From Actinomycetes bacterium (lineage in GTDB: Bacteria > Actinomycetota > Acidimicrobiia > IMCC26256 > PALSA-610), in contig JAODBJ010000127.1 of NCBI GenBank assembly GCA_025463905.1, forward strand, positions 1 through 36,584: DNA of 36,584 nt. Reading direction: 5' to 3'. Below are positions 22,634-32,300 of the stretch, piece after piece (the stretch's first letter is position 1; each line of letters opens with the position of its first letter). The position numbers were made by a program, and so were the translations under genes. The notes under the pieces were generated by a model. That model searched no databases, was not told the DNA's origin, and saw nothing but the letters and a program-made list of their open reading frames with translations.

Positions 22634-24211
22634 GTGACGGTTACCGACGAGCGCGCCGCGCAACTGGCAGCAGCTGAACGCGGCATGTCGCCGTCGTACT
22701 GGGCGGCTCGCCAGCCCGACCGGCTTGCGCTCATCACGGCCGACGGCGATCGCACCTTCGCCGAGATCAACGCGAATTCGAACCGCTGTGTGCGGGCTTT
22801 ACGAGCCCGTGGCATTGTCGCCGGCAACGGCGTCGCGCTGATGTGCTCGAACCGGCCCGAATTCGCCGAAGTGCTGGCCGCGTCGCAACGGGCCGGGCTG
22901 CGGCTCACCACCGTGAACTGGCATCTCACGGGCCCGGAGGTGGGGTACATCGTCGACAACTGTGACGCGGAGGTGTTCGTCGCCGACGCGAGGTTTGCCG
23001 GTGCGGCGGAGCAAGCGGCTGCGCTCGCACCGAACCTGCGCGCCCGCATCGCCGTCGGTGGCGACATCCCCGGTTTCGAACGTTGGGACGACGCCCTCGC
23101 GCCCGAACCCGCCACCGACGTCGACGATCCGGTGCTCGGCATGACGATGCTCTACACGTCGGGTACGACCGGTCGCCCGAAAGGCGTGTTCCGCCGCGGC
23201 ACCGCGCCGACTGCGATCGCGCTCGCGAATCTCTCCGGGTACCACCCCGATCACAGCGTGCATCTCTGCACCGGCCCGTGGTATCACGCGGCACCGCTCG
23301 CCTTTTCGCTCAGTACGCCGGCGATCGCGGGCGTCACGATCGTGGTGATGGACTCGTGGGATCCGGAACACGCTCTCGCGCTGATCGAGCGTCACCGCGT
23401 GACCCACACCCACATGGTGCCCACGATGTTCCACCGGCTGCTGTCGCTCCCCGACGACGTGCGTGCCCGCTACGACACGTCTTCCCTCCAAGTCGTGATC
23501 CACGGCGCGGCGCCCTGCCCGGCCCACGTGAAGCAGCGCATGATCGAGTGGTGGGGTCCTGTGGTCTGGGAGTACTACGCGGCCACCGAAGGCACCGGCA
23601 CCCTCGTGGGCTCGGCCGAGTGGCTGACGAAACCGGGCACCGTCGGCAAGCCGAACCCGCTGGATCAGGTGAAGGTCTTCGACGAAGACGGTGCCGAAGT
23701 CGCACCCGGCACCGTCGGCACCGTGTTCCTCAAGGCACCCGACAAGATCGAGGAGGGCCGCTTCGAGTACTACAAGAGCCCTGAAAAGACCGCCGGCAGT
23801 TACCGGGGCGACTATTTCACGCTCGGTGACGTCGGCTACCTCGACGCCGACGGCTTCCTCTTCCTCACGGACCGCAGCGCCCACCTCATCATCAGCGGTG
23901 GCGTCAACATCTATCCGGCGGAGGTGGAGGCGGCGATCATCGAGCACCCGGCGGTCGGAGACGTCGGTGTGATCGGCGTGTCCGACGACGATTGGGGCGA
24001 GGTCGTGGTGGCGGTCGTAGAGCCGCAGGCGGGGGTTGCGCCGAGTTCCGCGCTCGGGAACGAGCTCATCGAGTGGTGCCGGGACCGCATCGCGCATTAC
24101 AAGTGTCCGCGTCGCGTCGATTTCGTCGAGGCGTTGCCCCGGCACGACAATGGCAAGTTGTACAAACAGGTGCTGCGCGAGCAATACCGCGACAAAGGGG
24201 AACTCGAGTGA
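22634..24211 (+). CDS. Acyl-CoA synthetase (AMP-binding ligase)
   Basis: 525 residues, ANL superfamily. It activates a carboxylic acid to the acyl-adenylate and then the CoA thioester. The P-loop motif YTSGTTGRPKG is near residue 172, an A5-type EYYAATEGTG near 313, the LGDVGYLDADGFLFLTDR hinge and Asp near 397-415, and the C-terminal catalytic Lys in RHDNGKLYKQVL. It resembles FadD-type medium/long-chain and steroid-side-chain ligases. GTG 22634 is preceded by a GGGGGAGG stretch, unusually close. The stop overlaps the next GTG by 4 nt. As the entry enzyme it would supply CoA esters to the SDR and MaoC proteins that follow. Confidence 0.93.
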   Translation: MTVTDERAAQLAAAERGMSPSYWAARQPDRLALITADGDRTFAEINANSNRCVRALRARGIVAGNGVALMCSNRPEFAEVLAASQRAGLRLTTVNWHLTGPEVGYIVDNCDAEVFVADARFAGAAEQAAALAPNLRARIAVGGDIPGFERWDDALAPEPATDVDDPVLGMTMLYTSGTTGRPKGVFRRGTAPTAIALANLSGYHPDHSVHLCTGPWYHAAPLAFSLSTPAIAGVTIVVMDSWDPEHALALIERHRVTHTHMVPTMFHRLLSLPDDVRARYDTSSLQVVIHGAAPCPAHVKQRMIEWWGPVVWEYYAATEGTGTLVGSAEWLTKPGTVGKPNPLDQVKVFDEDGAEVAPGTVGTVFLKAPDKIEEGRFEYYKSPEKTAGSYRGDYFTLGDVGYLDADGFLFLTDRSAHLIISGGVNIYPAEVEAAIIEHPAVGDVGVIGVSDDDWGEVVVAVVEPQAGVAPSSALGNELIEWCRDRIAHYKCPRRVDFVEALPRHDNGKLYKQVLREQYRDKGELE

Positions 24212-25110
24212 CAGGTATTTGTGAGGGGCGTGTCGTGATCGTGACCGGATCCGGTCGCGGCATCGGACGCGAGCACGCACTCGCGTACGCGCGCGAGGGA
24301 GCGAAGGTCGTGGTGAACGACCTCGGCGGCGACGCGAGCGGTGAGGGTGCCGACCTCACGCCCGCGCAGCAGACGGTCGAAGACATCAAGGCGATGGGGG
24401 GCGAAGCGGTCGTGAACGGCGACAACGTCGCCGACTTCGAAGGCGCGCGCCGCATCGTGCAGACCGCGATCGACGCGTTCGGGCGTCTCGACACGCTCGT
24501 GAACAACGCGGGCATCCTGCGCGACCGCATGCTCGTGAACATGACGGAGGCGGAGTGGGACGCCGTGATCGCGGTGCACCTCAAAGGCACGTTCGGCCCG
24601 ACCCGTCACGCCGCCGAGTACTGGCGTGAGCAGACCAAGGCCGGCAACACGGTCGACGCGCGCATCATCAACACGTCGTCGCCCTCGGGTCTCTTCGGCA
24701 ACGCGGGGCAAACGAACTACGGCGCCGCGAAAGCGGGCATCGCCGCGTTCACGCAGATCTGCGCGCTCGAGCTCGGCCGCTACGGGGTGAACGCAAACGC
24801 GATTGCACCCGTCGCGCGCACTCGTATGACCGAGAGCCTCGGCATGGGTCCGGCGCCCGAAGGCGCAACGTTCGACACGCTCGACCCGGCCAACATCTCG
24901 CCGCTGGTCGTGTGGCTCGGTTCGAGCGAGGCAAAGGACGTGACCGGGCGGGTGTTCCTCGTCGCCGGTGACCGCATCGGTGTGGCCGAAGGTTGGCACC
25001 GCGGCCCAACTGCCGAGAACAATGGCTTGCGTTGGGAGCCGGGCAAGCTCGGCGACGTGATACCGAAGCTGGTGGCGGACGCCCGTCCGAACGCCGGAAT
25101 GATGGAGTAG
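24208..25110 (+). CDS. SDR family 3-hydroxyacyl-CoA dehydrogenase (MFE-2 type)
   Basis: 300 residues. TGSGRGIG (about 12-19), an intact NNAGIL (about 95), HLKGTF, the Ser of NTSSPSG and the YGAAK active site (about 171-175) identify an active NAD-linked SDR. The VVNDLGGD... loop is typical of the dehydrogenase half of peroxisomal multifunctional enzyme 2. It starts at GTG 24208, overlapping the ligase stop by 4 nt, and precedes the MaoC hydratase by 15 nt. Together these two genes look like the dehydrogenase and hydratase halves of MFE-2 as separate proteins, giving (R)-3-hydroxyacyl-CoA chemistry. It is a paralogue of the SDR at 14301-15197, which lacks a normal NNAG. Confidence 0.93.
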   Translation: MTGICEGRVVIVTGSGRGIGREHALAYAREGAKVVVNDLGGDASGEGADLTPAQQTVEDIKAMGGEAVVNGDNVADFEGARRIVQTAIDAFGRLDTLVNNAGILRDRMLVNMTEAEWDAVIAVHLKGTFGPTRHAAEYWREQTKAGNTVDARIINTSSPSGLFGNAGQTNYGAAKAGIAAFTQICALELGRYGVNANAIAPVARTRMTESLGMGPAPEGATFDTLDPANISPLVVWLGSSEAKDVTGRVFLVAGDRIGVAEGWHRGPTAENNGLRWEPGKLGDVIPKLVADARPNAGMME

Positions 25111-25125
25111 GGGGAGACTGCTGCC

Positions 25126-25989
25126 ATGCCCATGAATCTGGATTCAGTTGGTTCCGTCTCGAAGCCGGGGGAGCGCTCGTGGGAGCACCAGGACGCGCTG
25201 CTCTACGCGCTCGGTGTTGGCGCGGGTCAGGTCGACCCGACCGGTTTCGAACTCGAGTTCACGACCGAGAACAGCCAGGACGTGAAGCAGCAGGTGCTGC
25301 CCACGTTCCCGGTGATCGTCGGCATGGGTGGCGGCGGCATGCCGAGCTTCGGCGACTTCAACTGGGCGATGCTCGTCCACGGTGAGCAGAAGGTCGAGGT
25401 GTACGGCCCGATCCCTGCTGAAGGCACGATCGTGAGCACCACCCGCGTCGTCGGTATCTACGACAAAGGTTCCGGTGCGCTCGCGGTGATGGAGACCGAG
25501 TCGAGCTACAAAGACTCCGGTCAGCCTGCGTTCAAAACGCGCTTCGGTGCATTCATCCGCGGCGAAGGTGGTTTCGGAGAGAGCCGCGGCGACGAACTTC
25601 CCACCCGGCCGAAGGCGCCCGAGCGCAAGGCTGACCACGAAGTCACGTACGAGACGCGCACCGACCAGGCGTTGTTGTACCGCCTCTCCGGCGACCGCAA
25701 CCCGCTGCACTCCGACCCGTCGTTCGCCAAGCTCGCCGGGTTCCCGAAGCCGATCCTCCACGGCCTGTGCACCTACGGGTTCACGGGACGTGCGTTGCTG
25801 CACGCGTTGTGCGGCTCCGATCCCGCGAAGTTCAAGGGGATGGACGCGCGGTTCTCGAAGCCCGTCTACCCCGGCGACACGCTCACCGTGAAGATGTGGA
25901 CTGAAGCCGATGGTCAGGCGATCTTCCAAACCGTGACGCAAGAGGGCACCGTCGTGATCGACGGCGGCATCTTCGACTACACCCCCTAA
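25126..25989 (+). CDS. MaoC-type (R)-specific 2-enoyl-CoA hydratase
   Basis: 287 residues, a double hot-dog protein. The hydratase-2 motif lies in the C-terminal half: YRLSGDRNPLHSDPSFAKLA, with catalytic Asp, Asn and His, followed by GFPKPILHGLCTYG. The N-terminal half is a degenerate hot dog that would help bind the acyl chain, as in eukaryotic MFE-2 hydratases. The reaction is reversible hydration of trans-2-enoyl-CoA to (R)-3-hydroxyacyl-CoA. The ATG at 25126 follows GGGGAG by 9 nt. It is the last gene of the TetR, di-iron, ligase, SDR, MaoC operon and ends before a large nested inverted repeat. Confidence 0.93.
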   Translation: MPMNLDSVGSVSKPGERSWEHQDALLYALGVGAGQVDPTGFELEFTTENSQDVKQQVLPTFPVIVGMGGGGMPSFGDFNWAMLVHGEQKVEVYGPIPAEGTIVSTTRVVGIYDKGSGALAVMETESSYKDSGQPAFKTRFGAFIRGEGGFGESRGDELPTRPKAPERKADHEVTYETRTDQALLYRLSGDRNPLHSDPSFAKLAGFPKPILHGLCTYGFTGRALLHALCGSDPAKFKGMDARFSKPVYPGDTLTVKMWTEADGQAIFQTVTQEGTVVIDGGIFDYTP

Positions 25990-26009
25990 CCCCGCCCAAC
26001 CCCCCGCCT

Positions 26010-26096
26010 AACCCCCGCCAAAACCCCGCAACTTGCGTCACGAATTGCGGCTGGAGGGGCAGTCCGTGACGCAAGTTCGGAAGAAGGGCGGGGGTT
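26010..26096. terminator. Nested inverted repeat between convergent operons
   Basis: An inner perfect 13-bp stem (26030-26042 and 26065-26077, AACTTGCGTCACG type) lies inside an outer 10-bp stem (26010-26019 and 26087-26096). Unpaired stretches of 10 and 9 nt separate the stems, and the loop is 22 nt. The outer right arm ends at the stop codon of the ROK gene. The likely role is a bidirectional terminator or transcript 3' end structure. Confidence 0.6.
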
Positions 26097-26941
26097 TAGA
26101 CGCGGATGAGGGCGACGCGGGCGGCGCCGATGAGCGGCGCGTCGCGGCCGAGTTTCGCGGGCACGATGCGCGTGCCTTGGCTGAATTCGAGGCGGCAGCG
26201 TGCGTCGATCTCGCGTTGCGCCGCGGCGAAGAACGGGTCGCCGTAGCCGAGCGCGACCGAACCGGCGACGACCGCGAGGTGAAGGTCGAGCAAGTTGGCG
26301 ACCGATGCCACCGCGCGGCCGACGAGCGTGCCGGTGCGTTCGATCATTTCGGGGGTCGCGTCTTTCGGGTCGGCGCCGGTGATGCGCCTGATCGCAAGCC
26401 CCGACGCTTCCGCTTCGAGGCAGCCACGCGCGCCGCAACCGCAAATGTGGCCGTCTGGCTCCACGATCACGTGCCCGATGTGCCCGGCATTGCCGGTCTC
26501 GCCATCGAGCAGACGACCGTCGCACACAATGCCGCCACCGACGCCGGTCGACACCACCATCCCGATGTAGTTGCGGCATCCTGCTGCCGCCCCGGTCCAG
26601 CCTTCGCCGAGTGCGAGCGCCTTGGCGTCGTTGTCGACGAACACGGGCATGCCGGTGAGCGCGGCGAGGCGGGCGCGCAAGGGAAAGTTGCGCCACGCGG
26701 GGATGTTGAGCGGCGACACGTGCTCACCGCCTCGGTCCATCGGACCACCGCACCCGACACCGCACGCGCTCGCTCCGGCGAACGGCAGGTCGAGCACGAG
26801 CGCAGCGAGCGTGTCGAACAGGGCGTCGGCGTCGGTGCCCGCGGGTGTCGGCGCATCGCGCCGTTCGGTCAGCGTGCCGTCCGGTCCGACGATCCCGGCC
26901 GACATTTTCGTGCCGCCGATATCTATGGCGAGCATGTTCAC
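26096..26941 (-). CDS. ROK family sugar kinase (glucokinase-like)
   Basis: 281 residues. The N-terminal ATP phosphate motif is AIDIGGTKMSAG, the catalytic Asp is in VFVDNDAKALAL, and GNAGHIGHV holds a zinc-binding His. The Cys cluster ICGCGARGCLE is the ROK zinc motif, whose first residue often begins CxCGxxGC. The family phosphorylates glucose, N-acetylglucosamine or related hexoses, or acts as a repressor when fused to a helix-turn-helix, which is absent here. The start is GTG 26941, overlapping the acyl-CoA ligase stop by 4 nt; ATG 26935 is an alternative. A sugar kinase as the last gene of a fatty-acid operon is unexpected. Confidence 0.92.
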   Translation of the reverse strand: MNMLAIDIGGTKMSAGIVGPDGTLTERRDAPTPAGTDADALFDTLAALVLDLPFAGASACGVGCGGPMDRGGEHVSPLNIPAWRNFPLRARLAALTGMPVFVDNDAKALALGEGWTGAAAGCRNYIGMVVSTGVGGGIVCDGRLLDGETGNAGHIGHVIVEPDGHICGCGARGCLEAEASGLAIRRITGADPKDATPEMIERTGTLVGRAVASVANLLDLHLAVVAGSVALGYGDPFFAAAQREIDARCRLEFSQGTRIVPAKLGRDAPLIGAARVALIRV

Positions 26942-28530
26942 AGCGCGCGTTTTACAACTTTGCCGGTTGCGTTGCGGGGGAGCTCGTCGACGAACTCCAC
27001 GTCGCGCGGCACCTTGAAGCCGGCGAGGTTGGCCTTCACGTAGTTGCGCACCGTGTCGGCGTCGAGCGGTTGCCCCGGTGCACGCACGACGTATGCCTTC
27101 AACCGTTGCCCGAATTCTTCGTCGGGCACACCGACGACGGCAGCCTCCACGACGTCGTCGCGCGACGACAGCAGGTCTTCGACTTCGCGCGGGAACACGT
27201 TCTCGCCGCCGGACACGATCATCTCGTCTTCGCGGCCTTCGACGAACAGGCGACCGTTCGCGTCGAAGTGCCCCGTGTCGCCGGTGCTCATGAAGCCGTC
27301 GAGCATCGGTTTGGACCCACCGCCCGTGTACCCGTCGAACAGCAGGTCGCTGTGTACGAAGATGCGACCGGTTTCGCCGGTCGGAAGTTCGTTGCCGCGC
27401 TCGTCGAAGATCTTCACGGTTGTTCCCGCGGGCGGCTTACCGGCGGTACCGGGCGCCGCCTCGAGGTCTTCGGGGGTTGCGACGGTCGCGTACCCCACCT
27501 CGGTGGAGCCGTAGAGGTTGTAGATGTTGGGCCCGAACTGCTTCATCCAGCGGGGTGCGAGACCGCCCGGGATTGCGGAGCCCGAAAGCGGAACCAGGCG
27601 CAGCGACGACGTGTCGTACCGCGCGCACACTTCGGGCGGAAGCTCGAGGATCCGTTGCAGCATCACCGGCACGGCAACGAGCACGTTCGCGCGGTGCTGC
27701 TCGATCGCGGCGAGCGTCGCCTCAGGGTCGAAACGTCGTTCGCAGACCATCGTGTCGCCGAGCGCGAGGCCGATCGTGAAGTTGCCGAACCCCCACGAGT
27801 GGAACATCGGCGCCGCGATGAGCATCGTTTCGCCGGCCTCGTACGGGATGCGATCGAGCATCGCAAAGGCAGGGCCGATCGCTGCAGTGTGCTCGCGTGA
27901 CGCGCCCTTCGGGGTGCCGGTTGTGCCGGAGGTGAGGACGATCGTGCGCCCAATGACGGTCGGTCGCGGCGGAGGTGTGGGGTCATGCTGTGCGACCAGT
28001 TGATCGATGGTCGGACCGGTCGAGGTGCGTTCGCTGCCTTCGGTCCATGCGAGCACGATGGGCCCGGCGTCGAATCCTTCGACGATCGGCGTGAATTCCT
28101 CGTCGACAACGAGCGCACCAACCTGCTCACGCGCCACGACTTCGCGTAACTGCGGGACAGAGAACGCGGTGTTGAGGTACAGCGCGTGCGCTCCGACTTT
28201 CGAGCACGCACCGGTGATGTCGACGAAGTAGCGATGGTTCCGGCAGAGAATCCCCACCACCGTGCCCGGCTCCACACCGAGTGCGCGCAACCCATGGGCG
28301 AGCGCGTTGCCGCGCCGGTCGAGTTCGCCGTACGTGAGCGGCCCGCGCTCGTCGATGATGCCGATCCGGTCGCCGAAGCGCGCCGCGCCGGCCGCAAAGC
28401 CCGCGGCAAGACTCATGCCCCAGTAGCGCAGCGCGAAGCCGGCGCGCAGCAGCCGATCGGGGCGCGTCGGCGCAAGCAAACCGGAGCGCGCCAGTGCCCG
28501 CAACGCGCGTGGCGTGTCGACGATCTTCAC
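26938..28530 (-). CDS. Acyl-CoA synthetase (FadD-like AMP-binding ligase)
   Basis: 530 residues. LTSGTTGTPKGASRE (near 194) is the ANL P-loop, LYGSTEVGYATVA the A5 region, STGDTGHFDANGRLFVEGREDEMIVSGGENVFP the hinge, and LPRNATGKVVKRAL supplies the C-terminal catalytic Lys. The N-terminal segment (RALARSGLLAPTRPDRLLR...) resembles actinobacterial FadD2/FadD12-type ligases. I start it at GTG 28530, 7 nt after the enoyl-CoA hydratase stop; the track further upstream is within that gene. It activates a fatty acid for beta-oxidation or lipid synthesis; chain length is unknown. It is the middle gene of hydratase, ligase and ROK kinase. Confidence 0.92.
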   Translation of the reverse strand: MKIVDTPRALRALARSGLLAPTRPDRLLRAGFALRYWGMSLAAGFAAGAARFGDRIGIIDERGPLTYGELDRRGNALAHGLRALGVEPGTVVGILCRNHRYFVDITGACSKVGAHALYLNTAFSVPQLREVVAREQVGALVVDEEFTPIVEGFDAGPIVLAWTEGSERTSTGPTIDQLVAQHDPTPPPRPTVIGRTIVLTSGTTGTPKGASREHTAAIGPAFAMLDRIPYEAGETMLIAAPMFHSWGFGNFTIGLALGDTMVCERRFDPEATLAAIEQHRANVLVAVPVMLQRILELPPEVCARYDTSSLRLVPLSGSAIPGGLAPRWMKQFGPNIYNLYGSTEVGYATVATPEDLEAAPGTAGKPPAGTTVKIFDERGNELPTGETGRIFVHSDLLFDGYTGGGSKPMLDGFMSTGDTGHFDANGRLFVEGREDEMIVSGGENVFPREVEDLLSSRDDVVEAAVVGVPDEEFGQRLKAYVVRAPGQPLDADTVRNYVKANLAGFKVPRDVEFVDELPRNATGKVVKRAL

Positions 28531-28537
28531 GTTTCCG

Positions 28538-29314
28538 TCACGTTCCTTTCCAGGTCGGGGGGCGCGCCTCGCGTGCGGCGAGACCACCCTCTCGGGCATC
28601 TTCGGTGTCGTGTACAACGCGCCGCATCGCCTCGCCCATCCGCACCGCGTCTGTCCACGGGAGTTGCTGGCCGCGGTACGCCATCTCCTTCACTGCGCGC
28701 ACCGCGAGCGGCGCGCCCTGGCACAACCGCGCGGCGAGGCGCCGCGCGGCAGGGAGAAGATCGTCGTGTTCGACGACGTCGAGCGCGAGGCCGATCTCCT
28801 TGGCCCGGGCGGCATCGATGCGGTCGCCGGTGAGCAGCAGCTCGAGTGCGTGCTGCATCCCGATCTTCTTCGGCAGCCGGATCGCCCCGACGATCGTGGG
28901 CACGCCGATGCGGACCTCGGGAAACCCGAACACGGCCCGTTCGCTCGCGATCACGAAGTCGCACGCGGTCACCAGCGTGAGGCCGTAACCGAGGCAGTAA
29001 CCGTTGACGGCCGCAATCGTGGGCTTCCACACCTCGAGACCGCTCTCGAACGAGTTGACCGTCGGTATCTCCCAGAAGGAACCCGGCCAGGTGCCGACCG
29101 AGCCGGCACCGTCTTTGGTGTCGGCGCCCGCACAGAAGGCTCGCCCGGCGCCGGTGACGATGGCGACCCAGGCGTCGTTGTCGTCGCGAAAGCGCAGCCA
29201 CGCCGCGTTCAAGTCCTCACGGAGCGCGGCGTTGATTGCGTTCAGCGCTTCCGGACGGTTGTAGGTGATCGTCGCGACGTGGTCGTCACGCTCGTAGATC
29301 ACGGTCCCCGGCAT
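28538..29314 (-). CDS. Enoyl-CoA hydratase/isomerase (crotonase) family protein
   Basis: 258 residues, the usual length. The oxyanion-hole segments are AFCAGADTKD (about 60-69) and AAVNGYCLGYGLTLVTACD (about 100-118). FGFPEVRIGVPTIVGAIRLPKKIG carries one family acid position (Glu in PEV). Activity could be hydratase, isomerase or another crotonase reaction; motifs do not separate these. ATG 29314 has AGGAGGG at a proper distance. It is the first gene of the minus-strand operon with the acyl-CoA ligase and is divergent from the SARP regulator with 76 nt between. Confidence 0.92.
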   Translation of the reverse strand: MPGTVIYERDDHVATITYNRPEALNAINAALREDLNAAWLRFRDDNDAWVAIVTGAGRAFCAGADTKDGAGSVGTWPGSFWEIPTVNSFESGLEVWKPTIAAVNGYCLGYGLTLVTACDFVIASERAVFGFPEVRIGVPTIVGAIRLPKKIGMQHALELLLTGDRIDAARAKEIGLALDVVEHDDLLPAARRLAARLCQGAPLAVRAVKEMAYRGQQLPWTDAVRMGEAMRRVVHDTEDAREGGLAAREARPPTWKGT

Positions 29315-29377
29315 CCCGCACCCTCCTGGCGAGTAATGACCGCGAAGGTATCGTTCGCCCGCCCTCAGCCCAGCCGG

Positions 29378-29383
29378 TACCCT
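29378..29383 (+). promoter_or_regulatory. -10 box (TACCCT) for the leaderless SARP gene
   Basis: TACCCT lies 7 nt before GTG 29391, with no Shine-Dalgarno in the short spacer, fitting a leaderless transcript. The divergent hydratase promoter shares the same 76-nt gap. Confidence 0.45.
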
Positions 29384-29390
29384 TTGCGCC

Positions 29391-32300
29391 GTGGAGCCGC
29401 TGCGGATCCACCTTTTGGGAGGGTTCCTCCTCGAACAGGGGCACCGAACGCTCCCGCCGATCCCATCGCGGGCGGCCCGGTCACTGTTCGCCTACCTCGC
29501 GGTCAACCGCGATCGCCGTCACACGCGCGATCTCTTGGCCGGTCTCTTCTGGCCCGACCTTCCCGAAACGAAGGCGCGCCGCCGTCTGAGCCAGGCGCTG
29601 TGGCAAGTGCAAGACGTGCTGGCGGAAACATCCGGCGGCGAGCCGCACCTCCTCACCACGGCCGACGCAGTGGTGTTCAACGCGGCGGCGCCCTACTGGC
29701 TCGACGTCGACCTGTTCGAGCGCGCGCTCGACGGCGTCGAGCCGATGGAGCACCTCGACCCGCAAGAACGTTGGCTCGCGCTCGAGCAGTTGCGCGCCGG
29801 CGTCGAGCTGTACCGCGGCGACTTCCTCGCCGGCTTCTACGACGACTGGGTGACCTTCGAGCAGGAGCGGCTGCGGGAGCGTTACCTCAACGCGCTCACG
29901 GTGCTCGTCGACCTTCTCGCCGGCGCCGGCGACAACCAACAAGCGCTCGCCTACGCACGCCGCCTCACCAACCACGACCCGTTACGCGAAACCGCTCACC
30001 GCGCCGCGATCCGTTTGTATTTCCTGCTCGGCCGCGTCAACGACGCGCTCCAACAGTACGAACGCTGCCGCGCCGTTCTTGCCGACGAGCTCGGCACTGA
30101 ACCGTCGCCGGAAACGCAAGCGCTCTACGAACGCATCGTTCGTTACCGCGAGACCGAGCTCGAACCGGTGGGCGCGGTGTTGCAAGCGACGCAGTCGCCG
30201 TTGTTCCGCCGCGACGGCGCGGTGCCGTTCGTCGGCCGCCGCGAAGAACGCGCGATCCTCGTCGACCGGGTGGAGCTCGCGCTGCGCGGCCAGGGCGGCG
30301 TCGTGCTGGTCGAAGGCGACCCCGGCGTGGGCAAGACTCGGCTCGTCCGGGAAGTGTGCGACGACGCGCGCTGGCGGGGCTTCGACGTCTTGTGGGCACG
30401 CTGCCACGGCAACGCGGTCGCGCGGCCGTACGCGCCACTCGCTGACGCGCTCGCGTCCGCACTCACGCCATTGCGGGCTCAGCAGCTTGCCCAACGCCTC
30501 GACCCGATCTGGCTGCACAGCCTCGCTCGCATCGAGCCGCGCATCGCAGAATGGTTGCCCGACCTCCCCGAAGGGCCGCCGCTACGGCCCGGCGAAGAGC
30601 AGGAACGCATCCGCGAAGCGTTGTTGCGTGCCCTCCTCGCGCTGAGCCGGAACGCTCCGTTGCTGCTCGTCGTCGACGACGTCCAATGGGCCGACGGTGA
30701 AACGCTCGATGTGCTGCGCGCGCTGGCCGGCCATCTCGATGGCAGCCGGGTGCTCGTATGTCTCACCGCCCGCAAGGAGGAGTCGCGCGAGCGCGGCGAG
30801 GTGTGGGAGACGTTGCGCGAACTCGACCGCACATGTGGTCGCGGTCGCCTCCTGTTGGGGCCGTTCACCGTGTTCGAACTGGGCGAGCTGGTACGCCGTA
30901 GCCTCGCGGTTGCCACCGTCCCGCCGCGTTTTTGCGCCCGCTTGCTCGACGACACCGGTGGCAACGCGTTGTTCGTCCTCGAAACGCTCCGCGCACTACG
31001 CGACCAGGGTCGACTCGAAACCGGTGTGGTCGAGATCGGCGACCTCGACCAACTCGCCAACACCGAAACGCTCCCGATCACGCCGGGCGTCAAACGGGTC
31101 GTCACGTCGCGCGTTTCTGCGCTTTCCGACGACGAAACGACGGTCATCGAGTTCACCTCGTTGCGAGCGGGCGTGATCGAACTTGAAACCCTCCAGTTCG
31201 CGACGGAACTCCAGCGCGCGCAGCTCCTCGACGCGATCGACAACCTGCTGGCTCGCGGACTCCTGGTCGAGGTCGACGGCGGCTACGCCTTCCACCACGA
31301 ACAGGTTCGCAGCGTCGTGGAGAGCTCGATCCGCGACCAACTCCGGCCGGAGATGCACCGGCGGATCGCGGGCGCGCTCGCCCGCACCCACGCCGACGAT
31401 GTCGAAGCGCTCGCGCATCACTACGCCGAAGCCGGTATTTCCGAAGTGGCGGTGCGGTACCTCGTGGAAGCGGGGAATCGTGCGCTCGAGCTGCATGCCT
31501 ATCGCAGCGCACTGCACTCCTTCGCGCGCGCCGCCGAGCTCGCGCCGAGTGCCGCGTTGTCGCCTCAGGACCGATTCGACCTACTGGCACAGCACGAACG
31601 TTGCCTCGACGTCCTCGGTCATCGCGAGGACCAGTCCGCGGTGCTCGACGAGCTCGTCGAACTCGCTCGGGGCGATGCGGGAATGCAGGCCGAAGCGGCC
31701 CGCCGGCGCGCCTGGTGGTGTGCGCACAGCGCCCGGTTCGACGAAGCCGAGGTGGAAGCCCGCCGCGCGGTGCTGTTGCACGAGCAGGTCGGCGACCGGC
31801 GCGGCGTGGGAGCGTCGCTGGTGGCGTTGGCTGCGGCGTTGCGGTGGTCGGGTCGTTCCGCGGCCGCGGTGCCGAGCTTGCAAACGGCTATCGAAGTGCT
31901 CGACCACGACCCGATGGCGCGTTCCGCGGCGCGCTGCGAACTCGGCCACGCGCTGCGTGAAACGCAGCGCTACCACGATGCCCGTCGCCAACTCGCGCTT
32001 GCCCGCGCCGAGAGCGAAGCGAGCGGCGACGTTCGCGGCGAAGCTGAGGCGCTCGGCGTCACCGGTGTTGTCGCGATGGAACAAGGCGACACCGAGGCTG
32101 CCGAACGCGCGCTACGCGATGCGCTCCAACGGTGCCGCACCATCGGCTACCGCCACGGCGAGGGCGTCCAGCTCCTCAACCTCGCGAACCTCTGCTACGC
32201 GCAAGGACGGGTCGCCGACGCATTGACCGCGTACGGCGAAGCGTCGGTCGTGTTCTCCGAGCTCGGCAACCGCCGCGGTGAGGCAATGGTTTGTGCCAAC

